A DNA stretch of 54,020 bases, from the NCBI GenBank assembly GCA_030066085.1, contig JASJCI010000020.1, forward strand, positions 1 to 54,020, read 5' to 3'. A program made the translations under genes and the position numbers. Source of the DNA: Gammaproteobacteria bacterium (GTDB lineage: Bacteria; Pseudomonadota; Gammaproteobacteria; GCA-001735895). This document shows positions 17,320 through 26,146 of this stretch, one piece after another; the stretch's first letter is position 1, and each line of letters starts with the position of its first letter. The notes beneath the pieces were generated by a model. It was not told where the DNA came from. It made no database searches and was given only the letters and a program-made list of their open reading frames with translations.

Positions 17320-18564
17320 ATGGGTGCAAACCGCGACCTCGTATTCGACCAGTGCCGGCCGGAAATGGACCTGGCCTTCAGCGAAGCCGAATTCGGCCAG
17401 CGCCTCGAGCGCATCCGCGCGCGCATGGAGCGCGACGGAATCGACGTGCTGTGGCTGATGGCGCCCGAGAGCCTCTACTACGTCAGCGGCTACAAGTGCA
17501 TCTGGTACCAGGCGCAGAGCCCGAAGCAGTGGCCCGCCACCAGCGGCATCGCGATCCATCGCGAACGCGACGACTTCATCCTGTTCGACACCCCGAGCGA
17601 AGCGATCATGTGCCGCTTCGTGACCTGCGCGAAAGACGTGCGGGTATTCCCGCTGAGCGGGCGGCGCGACGGCATCGGCTTCATCGTCGACGAGCTGAAG
17701 TCGTCGGGCTGGCTGGGCAAGGGCGTGCTCGGCATGGAATTTCACAGCTACCGCCCCAACCCGGCGATCAGCCAGCGCTTCCGCGACGCGTTCGCGGCGA
17801 GCGGCATGGACGTGCGCGACGGCAGCGACGTGCTGCGCGAAGTGCGCTGGGTCAAGTCGGATGCCGAAATCGCCTGCATCGAGAAAGCGGCGGAGATCAC
17901 CGATATCGGCTTCGAGGCGGCGAAGAACGCGATCCGTCCCGGGGCCACCGAGCTCGACGTCTATGCCGAGATGAACTACGCGATGGCGCGCGCGGGAGGC
18001 GAGCACCCCGGCATCACGCTGCCGGTCAACTCGGGGCTCAAGGCCAACTGCGGCCATGCGCTCGCGAACCGGCGCCGGATCCGTGCCGGCGAACAGGTCA
18101 ACGTCGACGTCAGCGGCGTCTACGAGCGCTACCACGCCAACGGCGGACGCGCGTTCTACGTCGGCGAACCGCCGGCGGATGTGCTCGACTATCACCGCAA
18201 ATCCGCCGCCGTGTTCGACGTCATCGACAGCATCCTGCGTCCCGGCCTGCCGATTGCGGAACTGGTGCAGACGACGCGCGCTTACTACGACGAGGTCGGC
18301 ATCTGGTCGGACGCGGGCTGGGTCGGCGGCTACGAACTGGGGCTGGCGTTCCCGCCCGACTGGGTCGGCAACTACGTGTACGAGATGACGGATACGGACA
18401 GCGACAAGATCCTCGAACCCGGTACCGTGATCAATTTCGAAAGCCAGTTCTTCGCGCCGCGCATGGCGGGTATCACCTACTACATCGACACGCTGCTGTT
18501 CAAGGCCGACTCGGCCACGCGGCCACTCGCGTTCAAACCCGAACTGGTCATCCTCGACGCCTGA
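17320..18564 (+). CDS. M24-family hydrolase, ectoine-hydrolase (DoeA/EutD)-like
   Basis: 414 residues with a creatinase-type N-terminal domain and a C-terminal pita-bread domain from about residue 170. AGGAG precedes ATG 17320. Metal-binding residues of true M24 peptidases look degraded: NVDVSG keeps the first Asp, but the second Asp position reads YHANGGR and the last Glu reads YYIDTLLF. Loss of metals is typical of creatinase and of ectoine hydrolase, which opens the ectoine ring. Next to an EctC homologue, ring-opening of a cyclic amidine or an amide is the natural guess. Xaa-Pro peptidase is the default alternative. Confidence 0.75.
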   Translation: MGANRDLVFDQCRPEMDLAFSEAEFGQRLERIRARMERDGIDVLWLMAPESLYYVSGYKCIWYQAQSPKQWPATSGIAIHRERDDFILFDTPSEAIMCRFVTCAKDVRVFPLSGRRDGIGFIVDELKSSGWLGKGVLGMEFHSYRPNPAISQRFRDAFAASGMDVRDGSDVLREVRWVKSDAEIACIEKAAEITDIGFEAAKNAIRPGATELDVYAEMNYAMARAGGEHPGITLPVNSGLKANCGHALANRRRIRAGEQVNVDVSGVYERYHANGGRAFYVGEPPADVLDYHRKSAAVFDVIDSILRPGLPIAELVQTTRAYYDEVGIWSDAGWVGGYELGLAFPPDWVGNYVYEMTDTDSDKILEPGTVINFESQFFAPRMAGITYYIDTLLFKADSATRPLAFKPELVILDA

Positions 18565-18572
18565 GACAATCC

Positions 18573-18777
18573 CGTCATTGCGAGCGAAGCCAAGCAATAA
18601 CCGGAGCAGCGTCATTGCGAGCGCAGCGAAGCAATCTCCCCGGTAACGGCACGCACCGGAATCGCACTGACTTAAGCCGTCATCCCCGAATTTTATCCGT
18701 CATCCCCGCGGAAGCGGGGATCTTTAAACGCAACCGCGCCAGTCATCACAAGATTCCCGCTTGCGCGGGAATGACGA
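18573..18777. repeat. cluster of REP-like palindromes
   Basis: Two units of GTCATTGCGAGCG type at 18574-18600 and 18611-18640, then GTCATCCCCG units at 18679 and 18699-18724, then an inverted copy at 18750-18775 (AAGATTCCCGCTTGCGCGGG). The last two can form one large hairpin. The cluster fills the 234-base gap between the convergent M24 and DMFase-like genes. Confidence 0.75.
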
Positions 18778-18798
18778 ATCCGCGTTAACGCAACAGCA

Positions 18799-21024
18799 CT
18801 ACGGCCCCTCGAAACCCTCGTCCTCGAGGAAGCGCGCGATTACGTTGGACGAGATGCGCGCGACGTTGTTATCGTAGCCGTTGTGCGGCAGGCTCGCGCC
18901 CCAGGCGATCGAGCCGACCGAGAACACCGCGCCGCCGCCGGGCGTTTCGAAGAAGGTCATGTCCGCCCGCACCCGCGGACTCTGCACGCCGTCCATCGCA
19001 ACGTGATGAAAACCGATCTCGTCGGGCACGATCAGCGTGTTGGCCGAATGACCCTCGGAGCTGGCGACCACCAGCGCGTGCGCGGGAGTTCCGAGCAGCG
19101 GGTCCACCGCGTCGATCTCCGAGCCGCTGGCGCCGTCGCCGAGATAACCGAAGTCGCCGATGATCTCGTCTTTGCCGATGCCGTCGAAAATGAACGCCGC
19201 GCGCGGATCGAAACTGTCGGCGGTGCGCCGGTAATAGCCGGACTCGTCGAATCCCACGGCCACCGTGCCGACGCCGACCACGGCCTGCGGCGGCAGCCCG
19301 AGGCGGCGCCACAGGCCGCCGTATTCGCCGGTGAACTCGAGGTAATACTCCCCCGGTTCCTCGTCGCGGTAACGGATGCCGTCCTCGGCGCGGCGCAGCT
19401 CGACCGCCCCGGGAAAGCTGTCGGACATCGCGCAGCGCCAGATAAAACCGTTACCGCCGAGGTAAGCCAGCCGTCCCGCACCGGCGAGATAAGTGCGCAG
19501 GGCGTCCATCATCGGCGTGGTGTAATACTCGGGGTGGGTGCCGGTGAGCACCGCGCGGTAACGCTCGAGCAGCCCGGCGCCCTCGCAGTGCAGGTCTTCG
19601 TCGGTAATGACGTCGTAGTCGATACCCCGCGCTTCCAGCCAGCCGAGAATGTGCGTGTCCGCGTTGAAACTCCAGCAGGGTGTCGTCGGTGCCATGTTCA
19701 GGATCGGCCGCAGGCGCGAGGCGTAACGTACGCCGCTGCCGTCGGCATGATAGTCGTAGGTCGACAGGCCGAACTCGGGATGCTCCTGCAGGAACACATC
19801 GCTCTTCTGCAGCGTGGTCCAGAAGGTCTCGGTGACCTCGGCGTAGCGCTCGTGAAACAACCACTGGTAATTCGAATAGGCGATGTAGGTAACGGTCGAC
19901 GCGAGGAAGGCCAGCTTCGCCGTGGTTTTGCCCGGCGGCGGGCGCACGAAGAAGGTGACGTAGGATTCGTCGCCGTCGACCCGCAGGCGCGCGGCATAGA
20001 CGCCGCTTTTCAGGTCCGCCGGCACGTGATACTCGAAATCCGTGTCCCAGCCGGCGTCGTAGAGGTCGTCGTCGTGGAAATGGATCGCGCCGTACTCGTC
20101 CGGCGCATGCCGCCAGCTTTGTTCCGTGCCGCTCCAGTTGAATCCCTTGCAGCCGCGTGACGGCAGGTTGAGCGTGCGTCCGTGCAGGGCGTTGGGACCG
20201 ATGTCGCTGATGACGTCGGTACCGGTATCGCGCGCAAAATCCCACGCGGCGACCAGTGCGCAAGGCTGCTGACGGGAGTCCGCCGCCGCGGCCACGGCCG
20301 CGATGCCGGCGTCGTCCAGTACCCCGGCCACCAGCCGCGGGCGATCGATCTTGCCGTTGAAGCAACAGCTCGGGACTGGCCTGCCATCGGCCGCTGCCGC
20401 CGCCAGCGCGGCAAAACAGAAGTCGGTACGCGCGACGGCAAACCCGCCGGCCGCCGCGCTCGCGCGCGCATCGCTCAGCGGATCCAGGCTGTCGCCCAGC
20501 GGCTGCTGGCTGACGCTGAGAGTTTTCGTAGCCGCATCGTAGCTGCCGGCGACGAGGTACCAGCGCCGCTCCGCCAGCGCTTCGCCGGTGCTGACTTCGG
20601 CAATCCCGCCCTCGCCGTCGCCCAGGCGCAGCGCCAGCGCACCGCGCTCGTCCAGCAGCAGCATGAATCCCGCCGCCGGATCGTCGCGCCATTGCGCCAT
20701 CAACACCTGCGGACCTTTTGCCGGGGTGGTCGGATACACCCAGGCCAGCAGCGTGAAATCGTCGAGCGCGTCGAAGGCGTCGGCACTGGGCACGACCGCG
20801 CAGGAACCCGCGTCGATCGGCTGCATCCGGCCGGGGTACTCGCCGGCGAACGGTGCCTCGACCGGGTCGAGGCGCAGGATATCGTGGTCGGGGTGATCGT
20901 CGCCGCAAACGACGCGCACCAGGTCGGCGCGGTAGCGCTCGGCACCGTAGGTGCTGACCTTGAAGCCGACCCGCTCGCCCGGCGTCACGCTCCAGTTATC
21001 GGCATAGCCGAGAATCTTTTTCAT
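18799..21024 (-). CDS. N,N-dimethylformamidase-like large subunit
   Basis: 741 residues, close to the 762 of Paracoccus DmfA2. Residues 1-90 form a beta domain, about 90-280 a laminin-G-like jelly roll (DALDDFTLLAWVYPTTP), and 330-741 the DMFase C-terminal domain (YIAYSNYQWLFHERYAE, LSTYDYHADGSGVRYASRL, TGTHPEYYTTPMMDALRTY, LGGNGFIWR). DMFase is an amidohydrolase with a mononuclear iron held by two Tyr and one Glu; the Tyr of STYDYH and the Glu of HPEYY are likely ligands, by inference. Substrate may be a formamide or another small amide. It follows the small subunit by 22 bases. Confidence 0.85.
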   Translation of the reverse strand: MKKILGYADNWSVTPGERVGFKVSTYGAERYRADLVRVVCGDDHPDHDILRLDPVEAPFAGEYPGRMQPIDAGSCAVVPSADAFDALDDFTLLAWVYPTTPAKGPQVLMAQWRDDPAAGFMLLLDERGALALRLGDGEGGIAEVSTGEALAERRWYLVAGSYDAATKTLSVSQQPLGDSLDPLSDARASAAAGGFAVARTDFCFAALAAAAADGRPVPSCCFNGKIDRPRLVAGVLDDAGIAAVAAAADSRQQPCALVAAWDFARDTGTDVISDIGPNALHGRTLNLPSRGCKGFNWSGTEQSWRHAPDEYGAIHFHDDDLYDAGWDTDFEYHVPADLKSGVYAARLRVDGDESYVTFFVRPPPGKTTAKLAFLASTVTYIAYSNYQWLFHERYAEVTETFWTTLQKSDVFLQEHPEFGLSTYDYHADGSGVRYASRLRPILNMAPTTPCWSFNADTHILGWLEARGIDYDVITDEDLHCEGAGLLERYRAVLTGTHPEYYTTPMMDALRTYLAGAGRLAYLGGNGFIWRCAMSDSFPGAVELRRAEDGIRYRDEEPGEYYLEFTGEYGGLWRRLGLPPQAVVGVGTVAVGFDESGYYRRTADSFDPRAAFIFDGIGKDEIIGDFGYLGDGASGSEIDAVDPLLGTPAHALVVASSEGHSANTLIVPDEIGFHHVAMDGVQSPRVRADMTFFETPGGGAVFSVGSIAWGASLPHNGYDNNVARISSNVIARFLEDEGFEGP

Positions 21025-21046
21025 GACGGCTTCGACCCGGGCTCGC

Positions 21047-21346
21047 TCACGCCAGCTCCTGCCCGGTCAGCGCCTGCCAGCGCAGGCGAAACACTTCCCA
21101 CACCGCGGCGGCCTCGTCGGTAAATACGCGCTCCTCGAAACACTCGACCGGTTCGCCGCGCACGGCTGGTACACGCGCCAGCATCCAGCGCCGGCCGCGT
21201 TCGAGGCAGATGAGTACGGGCCGCTGTTCCATCGGCATCATGCGCATGCGGTTGATGACGAGCTTGAGTTCGGGACTGTGCGGGCCGTCGGGGTTATCCC
21301 GGAATTCGTAAGCCAGGTCGGTTCTCGACGGATCGATTTCGTACAT
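21047..21346 (-). CDS. N,N-dimethylformamidase-like small subunit
   Basis: 99 residues from ATG 21346 (frame open to 21463). The pattern INRMRMMPMEQRPVLICLER, then a run like GEPVECFEERVFTDEAAAVWEVFRLR, matches the DmfA1 small subunit, whose tail reads very similarly around its FRMQP and FKTEEEAMHAVFLRR motifs (from memory). DmfA1 is an all-helical partner needed for the active heterotetramer. Gene order small then large is as in Paracoccus. The Paracoccus protein is somewhat longer, so a start at 21403 is possible. Confidence 0.72.
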   Translation of the reverse strand: MYEIDPSRTDLAYEFRDNPDGPHSPELKLVINRMRMMPMEQRPVLICLERGRRWMLARVPAVRGEPVECFEERVFTDEAAAVWEVFRLRWQALTGQELA

Positions 21347-21579
21347 GCTGCGGTTCCCGTATCGCGTTTGCCTGCCCGCGCAACAGTATACCGGTTTCAC
21401 GCCCATCAACCATGCGCCGGTGAGACCGGGCAAGGCCCGGAGCAGGCCAGCGAGCGGCCGCAAAAGACATCATGCGAAAAAACCGAGCAAATAGTCTCGT
21501 TAATTCGAATTTTTTTTCATATGCGCCGACCCTAATATGATCTTCGATGCAAAAGGGCATGCACCGGGAGGAGGTAAAC

Positions 21580-21966
21580 ATGCACATCGAAATTTATTCC
21601 GACGGTTCCACCGCGGGCTCGGCCACGCGTCATTTCGCCAGGACCTGCGCCGATTTCGAACTCGGCGGCTACGTCGACCAGCTCGCGTTCGTTCGGGTCT
21701 ACATTGCCGGCCCGCGCCTGGCGGTCGACGGCCAGCAACCGAGCTGCCAGGTCGAAGTCGTGTTCGACGGCGGCGCCATCGTTTCCGAAAGGGCCGTCGA
21801 CAACGACCTGCATATCGCGATCTACTGGGCGCTCGAACGCGCGGGCGGTACGGTTGCGCAGCGGACGCAGTATGCGGCCTGGCCGCACGACACGCTCTCG
21901 CCGGGCGAACTACTCGCCCCCGAGCAGCCCGCCAGCCCCGATCTCGAGCCGGATCGCGCGGCCTGA
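21580..21966 (+). CDS. ribosome hibernation factor (HPF/RaiA)-like protein
   Basis: 128 residues. The first ~95 fit the HPF fold: an opening strand, a helix (GSATRHFARTCADF), VRVYIAGPRLAVDG, CQVEVVFDGGAIVSERAVDN, then a helix DLHIAIYWALERAGGTVAQR. This is the short-HPF layout in which strands are followed by the D-x-x-x-A-I-x-x-A helix. The C-terminal 30 residues are acidic, proline-rich and probably disordered. GGGAGGAGG before ATG 21580 is a very strong ribosome-binding site. HPF proteins bind the 30S decoding centre in stationary phase; no rpoN or PTS genes are nearby, so the call rests on fold pattern only. Confidence 0.55.
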   Translation: MHIEIYSDGSTAGSATRHFARTCADFELGGYVDQLAFVRVYIAGPRLAVDGQQPSCQVEVVFDGGAIVSERAVDNDLHIAIYWALERAGGTVAQRTQYAAWPHDTLSPGELLAPEQPASPDLEPDRAA

Positions 21967-22016
21967 ATTTCGGCCGACGGCGGGCCGCAACCGGCCAGAT
22001 ATAGCCCGCCTCACCG

Positions 22017-22042
22017 GGCGCGGCAAGCTTTCCTGCCGCGCC
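22017..22042. terminator. GC-rich hairpin between convergent genes
   Basis: GGCGCGGCA (22017-22025), eight-base loop, TGCCGCGCC (22034-22042): a perfect nine-pair stem without a T tract, between the HPF-like gene (plus) and the DUF2461 gene (minus). Likely a transcription boundary or RNA-stabilising stem. Confidence 0.4.
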
Positions 22043-22087
22043 GATAGGGGACGGTTACGGGTGTAGAATGCCGCCGCCCGGCGGCAA

Positions 22088-22765
22088 TCAGATCTCGATA
22101 TCCTGCGCGTAGCCGATGTATTCCATCAGCGGCATCGCGGCGCTGAAGGTTTTTTCGACCTCGCGCACGAAGCTGTCCCGCAGGATCACTTCGGGCGCCT
22201 CGCGCCGCATCAGGAAGAAACTCTTGCGCTTGATGTCGTCGATGTGCTCGTGATCGGCGGCGAAACCGCGCGGCGGGCGCTTGAGGCCGTCGCCGCCGAT
22301 GCCGCCGAAGTACTTCTTCACCATGCGGCTGTTCTTGATGTCGCGCCACGCATGCGGGTTATCGGCGATAGTGTTGCGGATCTTCAGCAGCTCCGCGGCG
22401 GGCGGCAGCCAGATCCCGCCGCCGAACACGGCTTCCGCGGTGGACAGGTGCACGTAGAAACCCACGGTGTGCGCATCGCGGCCGAGTTCATGGCGAAACT
22501 GGCAGGCCGCGTGCAGCTTGTAGGGGCTCTTGTCTTTCGAGAAGCGCACGTCGCGGTAAATGCGAAACATCGAGCCGCCGTGCGGACGCGAATCGGCCAC
22601 GAAATGCGGCGAAATTTTCCGCAGGCGCGGCGCCATCTCGTCGATGAAGGCGCACATCGGTTCCACCACCGCCTGCCGGTAGTCCGCCTTGTGCGCGTTG
22701 AACCAGTCGCGGTTGTTGTTCCGCGCGAGTGCCCGGTAGAACTCGAAAAATTTCGGCGTGAACAT
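22088..22765 (-). CDS. DUF2461 (TIGR02453) family protein
   Basis: 225 residues. FFEFYRALARNNNRDWFNAHK, GGSMFRIYRDVRFSKDKSPYK, and GFYVHLS...GGGIWLPP are the signature blocks of this conserved family, which is widespread in bacteria and has no known reaction. Starts at ATG 22765, ends 121 bases from the HPF-like gene. Divergent from the GPH symporter. Confidence 0.88.
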   Translation of the reverse strand: MFTPKFFEFYRALARNNNRDWFNAHKADYRQAVVEPMCAFIDEMAPRLRKISPHFVADSRPHGGSMFRIYRDVRFSKDKSPYKLHAACQFRHELGRDAHTVGFYVHLSTAEAVFGGGIWLPPAAELLKIRNTIADNPHAWRDIKNSRMVKKYFGGIGGDGLKRPPRGFAADHEHIDDIKRKSFFLMRREAPEVILRDSFVREVEKTFSAAMPLMEYIGYAQDIEI

Positions 22766-22862
22766 GTCAGCTGGTCGCAGGCTCGAATCAATCCGGCCAA
22801 CAGTATACCCGTCACCCGTACACGCGAGGTATGCGAGCGCGACCTGGCCGCAATCATTTCAG

Positions 22863-22868
22863 TATACT
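22863..22868 (+). promoter_or_regulatory. candidate -10 box (TATACT) of the symporter gene
   Basis: TATACT 67 bases before ATG 22935, with no strong -35 partner. A second AGTATAC occurs at 22803. Confidence 0.3.
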
Positions 22869-22934
22869 GGGCCCGGCACCGTCGCCCCTCCGCGAGGGCG
22901 CGTTCACCACGTCAGCAGACCCGGGGCAATATAC

Positions 22935-24374
22935 ATGGGACAAGCACACTACCAGACCGCGCCCGAGGATCGCATAACGCTTGGGCAAAAAATCGCCTTC
23001 GGCATCGGCATGCTGGGCAACCAGATGTTCCCCGCCGCCCTGTCCGTGTTCATGGTCGTACTGGTCAAGGGCCTCGGCATGGATCCGCTGCTGTGGGGCA
23101 TCCTGTTCTTCGTGCCGCGCCTGGTGGACGCGATCACCGACCCGCTGATGGGCTTCATCTCGGACAACACCCGCTCCCGCTGGGGCCGACGCAGGCCTTA
23201 CATCTTCATCGGTTCGATCGTGACCGGCCTGAGCTACATCGCGATGTGGCAGGTCTACCCCGAAGACTCCGAGCTGTACAACTTCACCTACTTCCTGCTG
23301 GTGTCGATCGTGTTTTACATCGGCCTGACCGTGTTCGCGACGCCCTATGTCGCCATGGGTTACGAGACCAGCAACGACTACCACGAGCGCACGCGGCTGA
23401 TGGCGGTGGCGCAGTGGATCGGCCAGTGGGCCTGGGTCATCGTGCCCTGGTTCTGGGTCGTGATCTACGACCCGGAGATATTCGCGACCCCGGATGCAGG
23501 CGCGCGCGAACTCTCGATCTGGGTCGGGCTGGTCTGCCTGGCGCTGACCATGGTGCCAGCGCTGTTCTGCAAGACGCAACCAGTGCGGGAGGAAGAGCTG
23601 GGCGACCTGTCGCTGGACAAGCTCGGCGAAAACCTGCGCGGGCTGGGCAGCGGTTTCGCCGCGGCCTTCCGCTGCGTGCCCTTCCGCCAGCTGTGTATCG
23701 CGACCTTTTTCGTGTTCAATGCGTTCAACACGGTCGCCGGCTTTTCGTTTTTCATCATCGTCTACTACATTTTCGACGGTGACGCCGGCGCCGCCGGCAC
23801 CTGGCCCGCCTGGTTCGGTTCCTTCGGCGCGCTGGCGACCAGCTTTCTCGTGATCCCGATCGTGACCTGGCTGTCGCAACGCATCGGCAAGAAAAACACC
23901 TTCCTGCTCTCGCAATCGATTTCGCTCGTGGGTTACGCCTCGTTCTGGTGGTGTTTCGACCCGGCCAATCCGTGGATGATGCTGCTGCCGCTGCCGCTGT
24001 TCGCGTTCGGCATCGGTTCGCTGTTCACGATGATGATGTCGATGACCGCCGATGCCTGCGACCTCAACGAGCTGACTACCGGCACCCGCCGCGAGGGCGT
24101 GTTCGGCGCCATCTACTGGTGGATGGTCAAGTTCGGCTTTGCCATCGCGGGCCTGTTCAGCGGCCTGATCCTGGGCTGGGTCGGTTTCGACGAAAGCCTG
24201 GCGGCGCAAGCGGCCGCGACGCTGGATAACCTGAAGCTGGCCTATATCCTGCTGCCGATGTCGGGCACGGCAATCGCGCTGGCGGTGATGACGCGCTACG
24301 ACCTGTCAGAACAAAAAGCGCACGATATCCGCGAGGCGCTGGAAGCCCGCCGCGGGGTACGCGGCGTCACCTGA
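22935..24374 (+). CDS. GPH-family (MFS) sugar or solute:cation symporter
   Basis: 479 residues, about twelve membrane segments. VPRLVDAITDPLMGFISDNTRSRWGRRRPYI is split over two blocks here and contains the D-x-x-x-D-P and G-R-R-R-P residues that mark the glycoside-pentoside-hexuronide symporters. TPYVAMGYE and TADACDLNELTTGTRREGVF are further GPH hallmarks. Substrate is usually a glycoside, but members also carry glycerophosphodiesters and other solutes. ATG 22935 follows ATATAC with a weak ribosome-binding site; the frame runs further upstream but crosses the promoter region. Stands alone, divergent from DUF2461. Confidence 0.85.
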   Translation: MGQAHYQTAPEDRITLGQKIAFGIGMLGNQMFPAALSVFMVVLVKGLGMDPLLWGILFFVPRLVDAITDPLMGFISDNTRSRWGRRRPYIFIGSIVTGLSYIAMWQVYPEDSELYNFTYFLLVSIVFYIGLTVFATPYVAMGYETSNDYHERTRLMAVAQWIGQWAWVIVPWFWVVIYDPEIFATPDAGARELSIWVGLVCLALTMVPALFCKTQPVREEELGDLSLDKLGENLRGLGSGFAAAFRCVPFRQLCIATFFVFNAFNTVAGFSFFIIVYYIFDGDAGAAGTWPAWFGSFGALATSFLVIPIVTWLSQRIGKKNTFLLSQSISLVGYASFWWCFDPANPWMMLLPLPLFAFGIGSLFTMMMSMTADACDLNELTTGTRREGVFGAIYWWMVKFGFAIAGLFSGLILGWVGFDESLAAQAAATLDNLKLAYILLPMSGTAIALAVMTRYDLSEQKAHDIREALEARRGVRGVT

Positions 24375-24469
24375 CCGAGGATCGAAACACTCCGCCCTGT
24401 CGTCATCGCGAGGCACGCGTTGCCTTTATACCCTTCGGGTAGAAGCAATTTCTGGCCACTGTCCGCTGT

Positions 24470-25582
24470 TCAATCCAGCGGATACCCCCGCGGCAGCAGC
24501 ACGAACAGCTGGCCTCGCTGCTTCATGCGACCCGCCAGCTTCTCGGCCTCGTCGCCGCGCCCCCAGAACACGTCGGCGCGCACGTGGCCCTTGATCGCGC
24601 CACCGGTATCCTGTGCCAGCATGAGCTGGTTCATCGGCGACCGGCTGTCGTCCGGCAGCGTCGTCTGCAGCCACACCGGCGCACCCAGCGGAATCACGTT
24701 GCGGTCGACGGCAATACTGCGCCGCGGCGTCAGCGCCACGTTGAGCGAGCCCACCGGCCCGTCGGCCGCGGCATCCCGCAGCTGGAAGAAGATGTAGCTC
24801 GGATTCTTGCCGAGAATCTCGCGCAGGCGGTCCGGGTTGGCCCGCAGCCAGTCCTTGATCGTAAACAGCGTGACGGCGTCCTGTTCGAGCTCACCCATTT
24901 CCACCAGCACCCGGCCGATGGACTGGTAGGGATGCCCGTTCTGCTGGGCGTAACCCACGCCCGTGAGCGAACCGTCGGTGAGCTCTACCAGCCCGGAACC
25001 CTGGACGTGCAGGAAGAAAACGTCGACCGCGCTGTCGACCCACAGGATCTCGGCCCCCTCCAGTAGTTGCGGCTGCGCGTCGAGCTGCGCACGATCGTAG
25101 TAAGGCACGACCCGGTTGCCGACCAGCTTGCCGCGCAGACGCAGGTCCTTCAGTTGCGGGTAGATCTCGCCGAGCTCGATCACGAGCAGGTTTTCAGGCA
25201 CCCCGTAGAGCGGGTAACGAAACTCGTCGGAACGCTCCCGGCTGCCCTGCAACAGGGGTTCGTAATAACCCGTGATCAATCCCTCGGTATCACCACCCTC
25301 GGCATACACCGGCCGCACCTCGAAATGCGACTCGAAGAAGGCGCGGGCGCCGACGTCGTCGAGTTCGCCATTAGTTGCCGCGAGATCGCACACTTCCCGC
25401 CACCGCGCCTGCTCAAGCTTCGGGCAACCCCGCAGGAAACCCTGCAACGCATCGGCGTGATCGTCGGCCGCCCAGTCCTGCAAATCCCCCCAGTCGACCG
25501 GCTCGCCGATGCCGGGCGGGCGCGTGGCGCAGGCACTCGCCAGCAACACGACCAGGGTGATCGAGAACAGGGATTTCAGCAT
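24470..25582 (-). CDS. mltA: membrane-bound lytic murein transglycosylase A
   Basis: 370 residues from ATG 25582. A lipoprotein signal with lipobox LLASAC places it on the outer membrane. MltA cleaves the MurNAc-GlcNAc bond of peptidoglycan with formation of 1,6-anhydro ends. TGYYEP near 105, FFLHVQGSGLVEL near 193, and the 3D-domain motif AQDTGGAIKGHVRADVFWG near 330-348, which holds the catalytic Asp, are all present. Starts nine bases after the DUF2058 stop, so the two genes are co-transcribed. Confidence 0.93.
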   Translation of the reverse strand: MLKSLFSITLVVLLASACATRPPGIGEPVDWGDLQDWAADDHADALQGFLRGCPKLEQARWREVCDLAATNGELDDVGARAFFESHFEVRPVYAEGGDTEGLITGYYEPLLQGSRERSDEFRYPLYGVPENLLVIELGEIYPQLKDLRLRGKLVGNRVVPYYDRAQLDAQPQLLEGAEILWVDSAVDVFFLHVQGSGLVELTDGSLTGVGYAQQNGHPYQSIGRVLVEMGELEQDAVTLFTIKDWLRANPDRLREILGKNPSYIFFQLRDAAADGPVGSLNVALTPRRSIAVDRNVIPLGAPVWLQTTLPDDSRSPMNQLMLAQDTGGAIKGHVRADVFWGRGDEAEKLAGRMKQRGQLFVLLPRGYPLD

Positions 25583-25591
25583 GACCAACGA

Positions 25592-26146
25592 CTACCAGAT
25601 CAAATCGTCGGGAACCTGGTAATCGGCATAGGGATCGTTTGCATCCGGCTCCGACTTCGCCGGCTCGCCGAGATCGACGAAAAACTCCTCGTCGCGCTCG
25701 CGAATCTTTTCCGCCACCGCTTTCGGTACCAGTTCGAAGCGCCGCCCCTCGTGATTGATCACGAGGGTAACGATACCGAGCTGCCCGGCAACGAGCTGGT
25801 CTCGCTGCGCCTCGGTGACGTAAATCTTTTTCACCTTTTTACCGTAGGTAAATCCGAAGGGAATCTCGCCCTTCGACCGGTCCTGCCTGTTGTCGTCGAT
25901 CATCTGCTTCGCCTGCGCGGCCCGCTCCTTGCGCCGCGCTTCCTGCTGGCGCTTCTGATTCAGTTCGCGATCGCGCTGCGCCTTTTTGTTCTGCGCCTGC
26001 TGCCGGGCCGGATCCGGCTGCGCGCCTTTCTTGCCGTGCTTCTTGCGCGCGGCATTGGCCCGCCTGTTCTTGTCCTGCTCGGCTTTCGCCAGCTTTTTCT
26101 CGTCGACCAGGCCGGCCTTGAGCAATTGTTCCTGTAGTGAAGACAT
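25592..26146 (-). CDS. DUF2058 family protein (YaiL-like)
   Basis: 184 residues. N-terminal LQEQLLKAGLVDEKKLAKAE, a long highly charged K/R/Q-rich coiled helix (about 20-85), then the compact domain FGFTYGKKVKKIYVTEAQRDQLVAGQLGIVTL. This is the DUF2058 pattern of E. coli YaiL, a nucleoprotein-polynuclear-associated-type protein of unknown role. The charged stretch suggests RNA or ribosome contact. First gene of a two-gene unit with mltA. Confidence 0.85.
   Translation of the reverse strand: MSSLQEQLLKAGLVDEKKLAKAEQDKNRRANAARKKHGKKGAQPDPARQQAQNKKAQRDRELNQKRQQEARRKERAAQAKQMIDDNRQDRSKGEIPFGFTYGKKVKKIYVTEAQRDQLVAGQLGIVTLVINHEGRRFELVPKAVAEKIRERDEEFFVDLGEPAKSEPDANDPYADYQVPDDLIW

Noticed and set aside
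24375-24469. GTCATCGCGAGGCACGCG as a regulatory site
   Set aside because: It is better explained as a degraded member of the CATTGCGAG repeat family seen at 18574 and 52656.
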